Of a stretch of DNA of 17,470 nucleotides, positions 6,381 through 13,849 are shown piece after piece. The translations under genes were made by a program, and so were the position numbers. Where the stretch lies: positions 41,074 through 58,543 of the forward strand of contig DIVW01000024.1 of NCBI GenBank assembly GCA_002428365.1, written 5' to 3'. Under the pieces are notes generated by a model. It did no database searches. It was not told the DNA's origin and saw only the letters and a program-made list of their open reading frames with translations. How positions within the stretch are numbered: position 1 is the stretch's first letter; the number at the start of each line of letters is the position of its first letter. Source of the stretch: Propionibacteriaceae bacterium UBA6122. Its GTDB lineage: Bacteria > Actinomycetota > Actinomycetes > Propionibacteriales > Propionibacteriaceae.

Positions 6381-7391
6381 ATGAAAACTCGATCGCGTTT
6401 CGCAGTCCTCCCGGTCGCCTTAGCGCTGGCCGCTGGCTTGTTCCTCACCCCAACAGCCTCAATCGGCGCCCCGGCCGACCTCTCCACCCAGGCGACCAAA
6501 TCGGTCACCTTGCAGCTACCCAAGCCGCTGGGAAGCAACTGGCGATTTATCGCCAAAATGACCTATGGCACCACCACCAACACCCTCGGCACCAGCCCCG
6601 GCGGCGAAGGCATGGACTGGGGGCCGAGCTACGGCACCCAGGTGCCGAATAAGACCTGGTGGTACGCCGACGCCGCCAAGCTTCGGCTCGCCCACTTCAG
6701 CGATTCCGGCGTCTACCTCGGGCAGGCGAAGCTGCCGACCAAATACCTCCACCAGGGGGTGTACTTCCAGTGGCAAAACCCCCAGGCGCTGGCCAACGGC
6801 ACCGTGGTGATGACCAGCACCACCATCGACTCCCCTGCGCTGCTGAAATACCGCAAGGGCAAGTTCACCAAGGTGAAGATGAGCCGGCTGGTTGGGGTGA
6901 TGATCAACGACGGCCGCTACCTTTACGGCTTCGACGAGTACAACAAGATGGTGCGAGTCAACCCGACTACCGGCAAGGTCAGTGCCACTTCCTGGTTCGT
7001 TGGCCAGCGCGGCCGCAAGTTCAAGGTGACCGTCGGCACCAGCTATCTCAAGGTGATTCGCCCAAGTGCGACTGTGCGCATCAACCTGAAGTCCGCCGTC
7101 CATCCCGCCCTTCCCCTGTACCCGGCGATCCAAGTTGCCATGGGCGCGGACGGCAAGCTGTGGCTGCTCATCAGCGGCATGGTCGAGCTGCCCGAGTTCA
7201 ACACCGAGTACACCGTGGGCCTGTTGAGCGTCAGCCGCACCGGGAAGGTATCCAAGGTCTACTCGATGCGGAACACCAGCAGCGATTCCGACCCCGGGGA
7301 CGGCTACAACCTCGGCATCCGAAAGGGCGGCACACACCCTTGGATGATGTTCATCGACACCGACGCGGTGCGAGTGCACCGCCTGAAGTAA
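6381..7391 (+). CDS. Secreted protein of unknown function, beta-rich
   Basis: A 336-residue protein with a clear Sec signal peptide: 'MKTRSR', a hydrophobic core (7-22) and a likely cut after 'SIGA' (residue 30). There is no lipobox. The mature part has no catalytic motif I recognise. It alternates short beta-like strands with turns: 'LRLAHFSDSGVYLGQAKLP', 'LLKYRKGKFTKVKM', 'DGRYLYGFDEYNKMVRVNPTTGKVSATSWF', 'MGADGKLWLLISG', 'GLLSVSRTGKVSKVYSM'. That pattern, with 'DG-(K/R)-L-W/Y' turns, resembles a beta-propeller, an inference only. It is Lys/Arg-rich and almost free of Cys. The CoA-binding-fold gene begins 13 bases after its stop, so the two are probably co-transcribed, although one product is exported and the other cytosolic. 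Confidence 0.8.
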   Translation: MKTRSRFAVLPVALALAAGLFLTPTASIGAPADLSTQATKSVTLQLPKPLGSNWRFIAKMTYGTTTNTLGTSPGGEGMDWGPSYGTQVPNKTWWYADAAKLRLAHFSDSGVYLGQAKLPTKYLHQGVYFQWQNPQALANGTVVMTSTTIDSPALLKYRKGKFTKVKMSRLVGVMINDGRYLYGFDEYNKMVRVNPTTGKVSATSWFVGQRGRKFKVTVGTSYLKVIRPSATVRINLKSAVHPALPLYPAIQVAMGADGKLWLLISGMVELPEFNTEYTVGLLSVSRTGKVSKVYSMRNTSSDSDPGDGYNLGIRKGGTHPWMMFIDTDAVRVHRLK

Positions 7392-7404
7392 CCGGGAGAA
7401 AGCA

Positions 7405-7878
7405 ATGAAGATCTCTGAAGCGGCCGAGGATTTCCTCACCGTCGGGCGAATCGCGGTCACCGGCGTCTCGCGCAACCCGTCCGGGCATGGCAGCAACGCG
7501 GTCTATGACCGGCTGCTGGAACGCGGCTACGACGTAGTTGCGGTCAATCCCAATGCCGAGGCGATCCGGGATCGTCCGGCCTACGCCAACCTGGCGGCAG
7601 TCCCAGGCGGGGTGGACGCGGTCGTGATCGGCACCCGTCCCGAACACGCCCTCGACACCGTCAAGGAGGCCGTCGAGCTGGGCATCAAGAAGGTCTGGAT
7701 GCACCGGTCGGTCGATGCCGGCAGCGTCTCCCCCGAAGCTGTTACCTACGGACGTGAGCACGGATTGACCGTGATTGACGGCGGCTGCCCGCTGATGTTT
7801 GGCGGCGCGTCCGACGGCTTTCACAAGGTGATGTGCGCGGTGCTCAAGCTGACCGGACAGGTGCCCAAGACCGTCTGA
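7405..7878 (+). CDS. CoA-binding domain protein (CoA_binding_2 / YccU-like)
   Basis: A 157-residue single-domain Rossmann-fold protein. Members bind CoA or a similar nucleotide through the N-terminal strand and loop; here 'RIAVTGVSRNPSGHGSNAVYDRLLERGYDVVAVNPN' (15-50) gives the glycine-bearing turn and 'N-P-N' that follow strands one and two. 'VDAVVIGTRPEHALDTVKEAVELGIKKVWMH' (70-100) and 'VIDGGCPLMF' (123-132) are also diagnostic; the cysteine in 'GCPLMF' is conserved in the family. The length matches stand-alone members. ATG 7405 is preceded by GGGAGAAAG. It lies 13 bases after the secreted-protein stop and is probably in one transcript with it. Physiological role is not known for most members. 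Confidence 0.88.
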   Translation: MKISEAAEDFLTVGRIAVTGVSRNPSGHGSNAVYDRLLERGYDVVAVNPNAEAIRDRPAYANLAAVPGGVDAVVIGTRPEHALDTVKEAVELGIKKVWMHRSVDAGSVSPEAVTYGREHGLTVIDGGCPLMFGGASDGFHKVMCAVLKLTGQVPKTV

Positions 7879-7885
7879 TCTGACG

Positions 7886-7960
7886 CCTTCGACCCTTCGA
7901 CAGGCGCAGGGAGCTTCAACGAGTTGGCTGAGCGACCCCAGTTGACTGAGCTCGTCGAAG
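7886..7960. repeat. Degenerate palindromic repeat element (REP-like)
   Basis: The segment opens with a tandem CCTTCGAC-CCTTCGAC (7886-7901). CTTCGACAGGCGCAG (7895-7909) is inverted at 7946-7960 with three mismatches of 15. Inside, GTTGGCTGAGC and GTTGACTGAGC (7923-7933 and 7941-7951) form a direct repeat. The core resembles the 'CTTCGACAGGCTCAG...' intergenic palindromes I know from many actinobacterial genomes, but that resemblance is from memory. It lies between the CoA-binding gene and the HNH promoter and may act as a terminator. Confidence 0.55.
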
Positions 7961-7963
7961 CCC

Positions 7964-7992
7964 TTGTGGCGGGCCATTGTATTACCTATAAT
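7964..7992 (+). promoter_or_regulatory. Strong sigma-A promoter, leaderless, for the DUF222/HNH gene
   Basis: -35 TTGTGG at 7964-7969, 17-base spacer, perfect -10 TATAAT at 7987-7992, and ATG at 8000 seven bases later. Transcription should start at or next to the ATG. It is the best promoter match in the window. Confidence 0.75.
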
Positions 7993-7999
7993 AGAACGT

Positions 8000-9373
8000 A
8001 TGAGCGATTCCGGGGGAACGGCGGTGCAGTCAGATTTGGCTGACGCTGAGCTTGGTGCGCTCTTGGACTATTGGACGGCCCAGCTGGCCGGCGAAGACGC
8101 ATTCGATGCTGAGGTGCTGGAGCCGTGGCAGTTTGATGATGCTGGCTTGCTCGCCGAACTGCGGCGCGTGCAATGTCAGCGCAGCGGGTTGGCGGCCCGG
8201 TGGCTGAAGTTACTCGCGGAGGCGGAAGCTCGCCAGGCCACGGTTCGCCGCGCTTCGTTGCCGACGGCGGGTTGGTTGGTTGACGGCAACACCCACTCAG
8301 CGCGGTCTGCTCGTGATGAGGTGCAGTTGGCTACGGGTTTGGCCGCGCAGCCGGTGGTCGCTGACGCGTTAGCCTCAGGCGGCGTTTCGGTCGAGCAGGC
8401 CCAAGTGATCGTGCGCGGATTGGGTCGGCTGCCAGCAGCACTCTCTAATGCGCAGGTTACTGAGGTTGCTGCCGACCTGGTTGCTCGGGCGGCCGATTTT
8501 GGGCCAGCCGGCCTGGCCCGGCTGGTGAATCGTGCCGTAGAAGTGATCGCACCAGAAGTGGCTGAAGAAGCTGATCGGTGTGCAGTTGAGCGCCTCGATG
8601 CCGAGCAACGCCGCGACCGCTACTTCAGCTGGAGCCAAGACTTCGATGGGGCCTGGTTGTTCCACGGCAAACTCGGCACCGTCGCCGGCCAACAACTAAT
8701 CAGCGTCCTGCGCTCCCTGGTTACCGGGCAAAGCAGCGCCGCCGCACTTGCTGGGGTCGAGTTGAGCCGCGGCCAAGCAACCGCTGATGCGCTGGTGGGT
8801 TTGGCTGAGCATTACGCCGGTTGCCAATCACTGCCGACGGTTGGCGGTGAGTGTGCGCGGGTCATGGTGAGCATCGATTACGACGTGCTGTGCGGGAAAC
8901 TCGGCACCGCGACCCTAATCAACACCGACACGGGCAACACCGAGACCCTGATCACCGCGCAAGAGGCCCGTCGAATCGCCTGCGACGCATTGGTGCTGCC
9001 AATGGTGCTGAACGGTAACTCCGAGCCACTCGATGTGGGGCGGGAGAAACGGCTGTTCACCTCAACCCTGCGCCAGGTACTAATCAACCGCGACCGCGGC
9101 TGCGCCTTCCCGGGCTGCGACCGAGGGCCAGCTGAATGCGAAGGCCACCACATCTTGAGCTGGCGGGCCGGTGGCGAAACCAGCCTGCGCAACGGCGTCC
9201 TGCTGTGCACCTACCATCACCACCTGGTCGAACCCGACCCGAACGCCCCGCCGGATTCACTTTGGCAAATCCATCTGGACGTCGAGGGCAACCCCGAGTT
9301 CGGCTCACCAGTAGGCCGCGGCGCACCACCAGGTCAACGGCGCTGGCGACAACACCACCGCTACCGCACCTGA
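8000..9373 (+). CDS. DUF222 / HNH endonuclease domain protein (13E12 repeat family)
   Basis: A 457-residue protein. Residues about 10-340 are the mostly helical DUF222 region; the C-terminus carries an HNH module: 'RDRGCAFPGCDRGPAECEGHHILSWRAGGETSLRNGVLLCTYHHHLVEPD' elements span 364-413, with Cys368, Cys373 and Cys380 likely in a zinc site, His383/His384 as the catalytic His region, Asn398 as the central Asn, and His406-408 as the final His. All key residues appear intact, so a DNA nuclease role is plausible. Actinobacterial genomes often hold many copies; in mycobacteria the related REP13E12 copies are repeats and an integration target. The open frame extends to 7964, but the leaderless promoter fixes the start at ATG 8000. 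The gene converges on der with 15 bases between stops and no evident terminator. Real function in the cell is unsettled. Confidence 0.9.
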   Translation: MSDSGGTAVQSDLADAELGALLDYWTAQLAGEDAFDAEVLEPWQFDDAGLLAELRRVQCQRSGLAARWLKLLAEAEARQATVRRASLPTAGWLVDGNTHSARSARDEVQLATGLAAQPVVADALASGGVSVEQAQVIVRGLGRLPAALSNAQVTEVAADLVARAADFGPAGLARLVNRAVEVIAPEVAEEADRCAVERLDAEQRRDRYFSWSQDFDGAWLFHGKLGTVAGQQLISVLRSLVTGQSSAAALAGVELSRGQATADALVGLAEHYAGCQSLPTVGGECARVMVSIDYDVLCGKLGTATLINTDTGNTETLITAQEARRIACDALVLPMVLNGNSEPLDVGREKRLFTSTLRQVLINRDRGCAFPGCDRGPAECEGHHILSWRAGGETSLRNGVLLCTYHHHLVEPDPNAPPDSLWQIHLDVEGNPEFGSPVGRGAPPGQRRWRQHHRYRT

Positions 9374-9388
9374 GCGGGTCGGAGGCTA

Positions 9389-10732
9389 CTAGCGGTCCTT
9401 GCGCTTCGCGCGCGCCCGCACCTCGACGACCACCGGCGACCCGGCGAAGCCGAAGTCCTCGCGCAGTCGACGCTCGACGAAACGCACATAAGGCGCATCG
9501 AACTGGCCCGAGGTGAACAGGGCGAAGGTTGGCGGACAGTTGTGAGCCTGGGTGCCGAACAAGATGCGCGGCTGCTTGCCGCTGCGCACCGGGTGCGGAT
9601 GAGCCGCGGCCAAGCGGCCAAGGAAGGCGTTGAGCTTTCCGGTGGAGACGCGGGTCTCCCAACCTTCCAGGGCCTGCTCGATGGCTACCGCCAGCTTGTC
9701 GACATTGCGTCCGGTCAGCGCAGAGATGTTCACACTCGGGGCCCACGCGAAGGCGCGAATGTCCTGCTCGATCTCGCGACTCAGGTAGTGGCGGCGCTCT
9801 TCGTCGGTGAGATCCCACTTGTTGTAGGCGATCACCAACGCCTTGCCTGCTTCTTCCACCATCGTCAGAATGCGCAGATCCTGATCCGAAATTGTCTCCG
9901 AAACGTCCAGGACGACCACACACACCTCAGCGCGCTCGATCGCTCCTTGGGTGCGCAGTGAGGCGTAGTACTCATGGCCGGAGGCTTCTTTGACTCGACG
10001 TCGCAGCCCAGCGGTATCGATGAAGCGGTAGGTGATGCCACCAACGGAGACCAACTCATCAACCGGATCGACGGTCGTGCCAGCCACATTGTCGACCACG
10101 GCGCGGTTGGCCTTGGCGACCTTGTTCAGCAGCGACGACTTGCCAACGTTCGGACGGCCAACGATGGCCACTCGACGCGGCCCGCCGAAAGTGCTCTCTT
10201 CGACCGGCACCGAAGGCGGCAGTACCGCGAGCACCGCGTCCAGCAGGTCGCCAGTCCCCCGGCCGTGCATGGCCGAGACCGGGTGCGGCTCGCCGAGGCC
10301 GAGATTCCACATGCCGGCGGCGTCAGCCTCGGTGCGCGCATCATCGACCTTGTTGGCGGCCAACACAACTGGCTTGCGGCTGCGGCGCAGCACCCCTACG
10401 ACTGCCTCATCGACGTCCTGGGTGCCAACCGTGGCATCAACCACGAACAGCACCACATCGGCGGCAGCAATGGCCAACTCGGCCTGTTCGGCGATCTGGG
10501 CGGCCATGCCCTGAGCATCCGGGGCCCAACCGCCGGTATCGACGATCACGAAATCGCGGCCAGCCCATTCGGCGTCGTAGCTCACTCGATCCCGAGTTAC
10601 CCCGGGCAGATCCTGGACGACCGCCTCGCGGCGACCGATGATCCGGTTCACCAGCATGGACTTACCCACATTGGGGCGACCAACGACAGCCACCACCGGC
10701 TTGACCACATCTGTGGTGGCGGCCTCGGTCAT
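9389..10732 (-). CDS. der: Ribosome-assembly GTPase Der (EngA)
   Basis: A 447-residue protein with the Der hallmark of two tandem G domains plus a C-terminal KH-like domain. It acts in late 50S subunit maturation. First domain: P-loop 'GRPNVGKS' (18-25), 'DLPGVTRDR' (41-49), 'DTGG' (65-68), 'NKVD' (127-130). Second domain: 'GRPNVGKSSLLN' (192-203), 'VAGTT' (216-220), 'DTAG' (239-242), 'NKWD' (304-307), 'SALTG' (337-341). KH-like part from about 360, with 'HPVRSGKQPRILFGTQAHNCPPTFALF'. Length is standard. Start ATG at 10732 with AGAGGA four bases before it; an in-frame upstream extension to 10810 is not homologous-looking. In many actinobacteria der directly follows cmk; here a plus-strand GT87 gene separates them, so der needs its own promoter. 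TAGCCT at 10765-10770 (minus) is a weak -10 candidate. Confidence 0.97.
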   Translation of the reverse strand: MTEAATTDVVKPVVAVVGRPNVGKSMLVNRIIGRREAVVQDLPGVTRDRVSYDAEWAGRDFVIVDTGGWAPDAQGMAAQIAEQAELAIAAADVVLFVVDATVGTQDVDEAVVGVLRRSRKPVVLAANKVDDARTEADAAGMWNLGLGEPHPVSAMHGRGTGDLLDAVLAVLPPSVPVEESTFGGPRRVAIVGRPNVGKSSLLNKVAKANRAVVDNVAGTTVDPVDELVSVGGITYRFIDTAGLRRRVKEASGHEYYASLRTQGAIERAEVCVVVLDVSETISDQDLRILTMVEEAGKALVIAYNKWDLTDEERRHYLSREIEQDIRAFAWAPSVNISALTGRNVDKLAVAIEQALEGWETRVSTGKLNAFLGRLAAAHPHPVRSGKQPRILFGTQAHNCPPTFALFTSGQFDAPYVRFVERRLREDFGFAGSPVVVEVRARAKRKDR

Positions 10733-10764
10733 AGGGTCCTCTCGGTTCTGCGGCGCGACCCTCA

Positions 10765-10770
10765 AGGCTA
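10765..10770 (-). promoter_or_regulatory. Weak -10 candidate for der
   Basis: Read on the minus strand this is TAGCCT, about 32 bases before the der ATG. No matching -35 is seen. It is listed because der is cut off from cmk by an opposite-strand gene and must start transcription within or before the 87-base divergent gap. Confidence 0.25.
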
Positions 10771-10807
10771 CAGCACTGCCCTGCCCTGATGTTCGCGCGC
10801 ACCATGG

Positions 10808-10813
10808 CACACT
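10808..10813 (+). promoter_or_regulatory. Weak -10 candidate for the GT87 gene
   Basis: CACACT keeps only the A at position 2 and T at position 6 of the -10 consensus and lies six bases before ATG 10820. No Shine-Dalgarno sequence is present, so leaderless expression is possible. Confidence 0.25.
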
Positions 10814-10819
10814 TTGGCC

Positions 10820-12034
10820 ATGACCGACCGCCAGGGGTTGGCTGCATCAGCCGAGCAACACTGGCTCAATGCCGAGCGCCTGCGGATATATCCACGAATC
10901 ATCGCCGCGGCCTACCTCGTCCTGCTCGCGGTACAACTCCCCACGATTTCCCAGAATCTTGCCAGCCACGGAAACCAGTTGGGCGCGGACTTCATGGCCT
11001 TCTGGGTGGGCGGACGCCTGGCCCTGGCCGGTCAGGGCGCCCAGGTGTGGAACTACCAGGAATTCCTTTCTGCCCAACAGAGGTTCTTCCCCGACATCGC
11101 CGGCGGTGGCTACGGCTGGTTCTACCCACCCAACTACCTGCTCGCAGTCACCCCGTTTGCGCTGCTGCCCTATCTCGCTGCCCTGTTGGCATTCTCGGGG
11201 TTAGGGCTCGGCTGCTGGTGGCTCGCGCTAAAGGCCGCTATCGACCGACCGGGGTGGGGCCTGCTTGCCATCACCTTTCCAGGGGTGTGGGTTTGCCTGG
11301 TCCAGGGCCAAAACGGCTTGATCACGGCGGCGCTGGCCGCCGGATCACTATTGCTGCTGCGACGCCGTCCGATGGTTTCTGGGGTGCTGCTTGGCCTGTT
11401 GGCGATCAAACCCCAACTGGCGGTGGTCGCGGTGATCGCCCTAGTCGCGGCCCGGGCCTGGCGGACGCTCCTGCTCGCTGCCCTCACCGCCGTCGCTACC
11501 CTTGCCCTGGCGCTGTTGGCCTTCGGCACCGCCAGCCTCGGAAGTTGGCTAGGCAGCCTGCAACTGGCCCGACTGGCCACCGAGACGGGCACATTGCCTG
11601 GCGTAAAAATGGCCTCCACCTTCGCCGCACTCCGACTTCTCGGCGTCGACGTTGCCTGGTCCTACGTCGGCCATGCCGTGGTAGCGCTGGCCGCAGTCTT
11701 GGCATTGTGGTTGATCTGGCACCGCAGCGACGACCATTCTCTGCGGGCAGCCGCGGTGATGGTCGCAACCATTCTGGTCACCCCGTTCTCCTACGACTAC
11801 GACCTGGTCTGGCTAGGTTTTGCCATTGCCTGGTACGCGAAGTACGCGCTGGCCTCAGGATGGCGGCGCGGCGATCGAGAGATTTTGCTGGCGAGCTGGC
11901 TGTTGCCTGGCCTGGCCACGACGATTGCCTTGGGCGTCCATCTGCAGGTCGTACCACTGGTGCTCGCCGCATTCCTGTGGCGAATCTGGCGCAGGGCCAC
12001 CACCAGCAACCAGCAAGCAGTAATCAGCGGCTAG
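10820..12034 (+). CDS. GT87-type polyprenol-phosphate-sugar glycosyltransferase (DUF2029)
   Basis: A 404-residue, highly hydrophobic protein with about ten membrane helices. GT87 enzymes (PimE type) move mannose from polyprenol-phosphate mannose onto an acceptor on the outer face of the membrane, and use an Asp in the first outer loop. 'LGADFMAFWVGGRLALAG' (54-70) places Asp57 at that position. Also visible: 'WFYPPNYLLAVTPFALLPY', 'QGQNGLI', 'LLAIKPQLAV' and 'TPFSYDYDLVWL', the usual order in DUF2029 proteins. Start ATG 10820 has no ribosome binding site and may be leaderless; an in-frame TTG lies two codons earlier. It sits on the opposite strand between cmk and der and overlaps the cmk stop by 11 bases tail to tail. 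Acceptor unknown: phosphatidylinositol mannoside, lipoglycan or protein mannosylation are all possible. Confidence 0.85.
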   Translation: MTDRQGLAASAEQHWLNAERLRIYPRIIAAAYLVLLAVQLPTISQNLASHGNQLGADFMAFWVGGRLALAGQGAQVWNYQEFLSAQQRFFPDIAGGGYGWFYPPNYLLAVTPFALLPYLAALLAFSGLGLGCWWLALKAAIDRPGWGLLAITFPGVWVCLVQGQNGLITAALAAGSLLLLRRRPMVSGVLLGLLAIKPQLAVVAVIALVAARAWRTLLLAALTAVATLALALLAFGTASLGSWLGSLQLARLATETGTLPGVKMASTFAALRLLGVDVAWSYVGHAVVALAAVLALWLIWHRSDDHSLRAAAVMVATILVTPFSYDYDLVWLGFAIAWYAKYALASGWRRGDREILLASWLLPGLATTIALGVHLQVVPLVLAAFLWRIWRRATTSNQQAVISG

Positions 12035-12692
12035 CGGCAACGAGGTCCAGAACTGCGTCGATCGTCTCCTGCAGACTCAAGAAGGTGCAATCCAGTTGGG
12101 TCACCCCGTCGGCCGCAGTGGTGAAGTTCACCAGCTTGGAGTCATCCCGGTCACGGCGCAGCACCTGATCGGCCAGTTGGGCCGCATCTATTCCGCCGCC
12201 CAGATCTGCCTTGCGCCGAGCCATCCGGATCTCCGGATCAGCAGTGAGCAGCAGCCGCACCTCCGCATCCGGGGCCACCACCGTGGTGATGTCGCGGCCC
12301 TCGGCGATGATGCCCAACGGTGCGGCGGCAATGATGGCTCGCTGCCGGGCCACCAGGTTCTCCCGGCATTCCGGAATCGTGGAAACCGCGCTCACCTTGG
12401 CCGAAATCTCTGGTTCGCGGATCCGTTGGGTTACCTCAACCCCATTCACCACCACCCGTTCAACGTCCGGGTCGGTGCTGATTTCGACCACAGCTCCCAG
12501 CGTCGCCGCGATCACTCCAGCGGTGTCGGACGGCGCCACGCCGGCGTCCAAGTAGGCGCAAGCAATCGCCCGATACATCGCCCCCGTGTCCAGATAGGCC
12601 AGCCCGAGGGCCTTGGCCACCCCTTTCGAGGTGGTCGATTTACCTGACCCGGACGGCCCGTCGATGGCGATCACCAGGCGCTGCGAACTCAT
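12024..12692 (-). CDS. cmk: Cytidylate kinase
   Basis: A 222-residue P-loop kinase that phosphorylates CMP and dCMP with ATP, supplying CDP. Visible: 'AIDGPSGSGKSTTSKGVAKALG' with the P-loop near residues 9-18, 'YLDTGAMYRA', 'EGRDITTVVAPDAEVRLLLTADPEIRMARR' and 'RDRDDSK'. Many homologues read 'GRDIGTVV'; the Thr in place of that Gly is a mild variant. Start ATG at 12692 with GAGGAG seven bases upstream; a longer frame to 12737 would run back over the tyrA stop. The gene begins 11 bases after tyrA, whose last codons contain the ribosome binding site, so the two are co-transcribed and probably translationally linked. Its 3' end overlaps the convergent GT87 gene. Confidence 0.95.
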   Translation of the reverse strand: MSSQRLVIAIDGPSGSGKSTTSKGVAKALGLAYLDTGAMYRAIACAYLDAGVAPSDTAGVIAATLGAVVEISTDPDVERVVVNGVEVTQRIREPEISAKVSAVSTIPECRENLVARQRAIIAAAPLGIIAEGRDITTVVAPDAEVRLLLTADPEIRMARRKADLGGGIDAAQLADQVLRRDRDDSKLVNFTTAADGVTQLDCTFLSLQETIDAVLDLVAASR

Positions 12693-12703
12693 ACTTGCAC
12701 TCC

Positions 12704-13786
12704 TCAAAGTTGTGGTTCGTGGTCGCGAACCGTCCACCCGGCGGTGGTGAGCACGGCGGCCAGATCGGCAGCCCGGTCGGGGGCCACCTGCACCGAAAGC
12801 CAGCCACGCTCGGCCTCCAGATCGTGCTCGATGCGCAGGTCCTCAACGTTGACCCCAGCGGCTTCGATGTCGCGGAACAGCCGTCCCAGCGCGCCGGGCG
12901 CATCCGGAATCTCCACCACCACATGGGCGTAGCTGACCGCGCTCAAGCCGTGCTTACCAGGCAGAGCACGGGTGCCGTCCAGGCCTCGCTGCAGCACGCC
13001 GGTCAGGTCGGCGGCCGCGTCCATGCTTGCCAACAGCCCGTCGAGATCGTCGCGAAGTTGCGCAAGTTCCTGGCGCACCGCGGCTGAGTTGGCCGAAATG
13101 ATCTGGCGCCACAACTGCGGATCTGAGCCCGCAATCCGCGTCACATCGCGCAAGCCCTGGCCAGCGAGTCGCAAATGCTCTGCTGGCACCTCGGTGAGCC
13201 GTCCGGCCACCAGCACCGACACCAGATGCGGCAGGTGCGAAACCTGTGCCACCGCCTCATCGTGGTGGGCTGCCCCCATGCTCACCAGCCGGGCGCCGCA
13301 CAACTTGGCCAGTTCGTTCACATCCAGGACGGCGTGTGCTGCCGAGGTGTCATGCGGCGTGACCACCCAGGTGCGATCGACGAAGAGATCAGGAGTGGCC
13401 GTGAGCGGACCGACCCGCTGCGATCCGGCCATCGGATGCGAACCGACGTAGCGGGCCAAATCCAGGCCGGTGGCCCGAAGGTCAGCCAGCACGGTGCCCT
13501 TCACTGAACCCACATCGGTGATGGTGGCATTTGGGTAAGTGTTCAGCGCCTTGGCGATCACCTTGGCCAGCGAGGCGGGCGGCACCGCCACCACCACCAG
13601 TCGTACCTGGCTTGGCTCGGGGGCTGCCGTGGTGCCGGCGCCACGGGAGGCGGCTACCTGGGCGTGGCTGGAGGCCTTGTCCTGCAGGTGCACCTGCACC
13701 CCGGCCCGAGTCAGGGCGTGGGCCACTGAGGCGCCCACCAAGCCGGCGCCGATCACCAGCGCCGGGGACAATTCGCGTCCGTTCAC
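12704..13786 (-). CDS. tyrA: Prephenate dehydrogenase with C-terminal ACT domain
   Basis: A 360-residue enzyme of tyrosine synthesis that oxidatively decarboxylates prephenate to 4-hydroxyphenylpyruvate with NAD(P). Domains: Rossmann fold from the N-terminus with 'VIGAGLVGAS' (11-20); 'DVGSVKG' (91-97) and 'GSHPMAGS' (115-122), both prephenate dehydrogenase signatures; a helical domain with 'HDEAVAQVSHLPHL' (175-188) carrying active-site His; and a C-terminal ACT domain (about 286-358, 'VVEIPDAPGALGRLFRDIEAAGVNVEDLRIEH'), the usual site of feedback control by an aromatic amino acid. Start is GTG at 13786 with GGAGG four bases before it. The gene is 11 bases upstream of cmk. It lies 63 bases after trmI, with a palindrome and a -10-like TAGGCT in the gap, so it may start its own transcript. 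Confidence 0.95.
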   Translation of the reverse strand: MNGRELSPALVIGAGLVGASVAHALTRAGVQVHLQDKASSHAQVAASRGAGTTAAPEPSQVRLVVVAVPPASLAKVIAKALNTYPNATITDVGSVKGTVLADLRATGLDLARYVGSHPMAGSQRVGPLTATPDLFVDRTWVVTPHDTSAAHAVLDVNELAKLCGARLVSMGAAHHDEAVAQVSHLPHLVSVLVAGRLTEVPAEHLRLAGQGLRDVTRIAGSDPQLWRQIISANSAAVRQELAQLRDDLDGLLASMDAAADLTGVLQRGLDGTRALPGKHGLSAVSYAHVVVEIPDAPGALGRLFRDIEAAGVNVEDLRIEHDLEAERGWLSVQVAPDRAADLAAVLTTAGWTVRDHEPQL

Positions 13787-13815
13787 CCGTCCTCCACTTG
13801 CTTCAAACCCCGCAC

Positions 13816-13821
13816 AGCCTA
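13816..13821 (-). promoter_or_regulatory. Candidate -10 box for the tyrA-cmk unit
   Basis: Read on the minus strand this is TAGGCT, 29 bases before the tyrA GTG. The expected -35 position falls inside the palindrome at 13828-13843, so there is no standard -35 hexamer. Confidence 0.35.
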
Positions 13822-13827
13822 TCGAGC

Positions 13828-13843
13828 CGCGAGCCGGCTCGCG
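13828..13843. promoter_or_regulatory. 16-base perfect palindrome between trmI and tyrA
   Basis: CGCGAGCC followed directly by GGCTCGCG. It could be an operator over the -35 region of tyrA, or part of a terminator for trmI (outer GAGCC/GGCTC pairs add to the stem), but no T-run follows on the minus strand. Confidence 0.4.
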
Positions 13844-13849
13844 TTCGGC

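Noticed and set aside
9374..9388. Terminator between the convergent HNH and der genes
   Set aside because: Only 15 bases lie between the stops and no stem with a T-run is visible on either strand.
10733..10810. Extended N-terminus for der
   Set aside because: The extra residues do not look like Der, and the ATG at 10732 has an AGAGGA four bases upstream.
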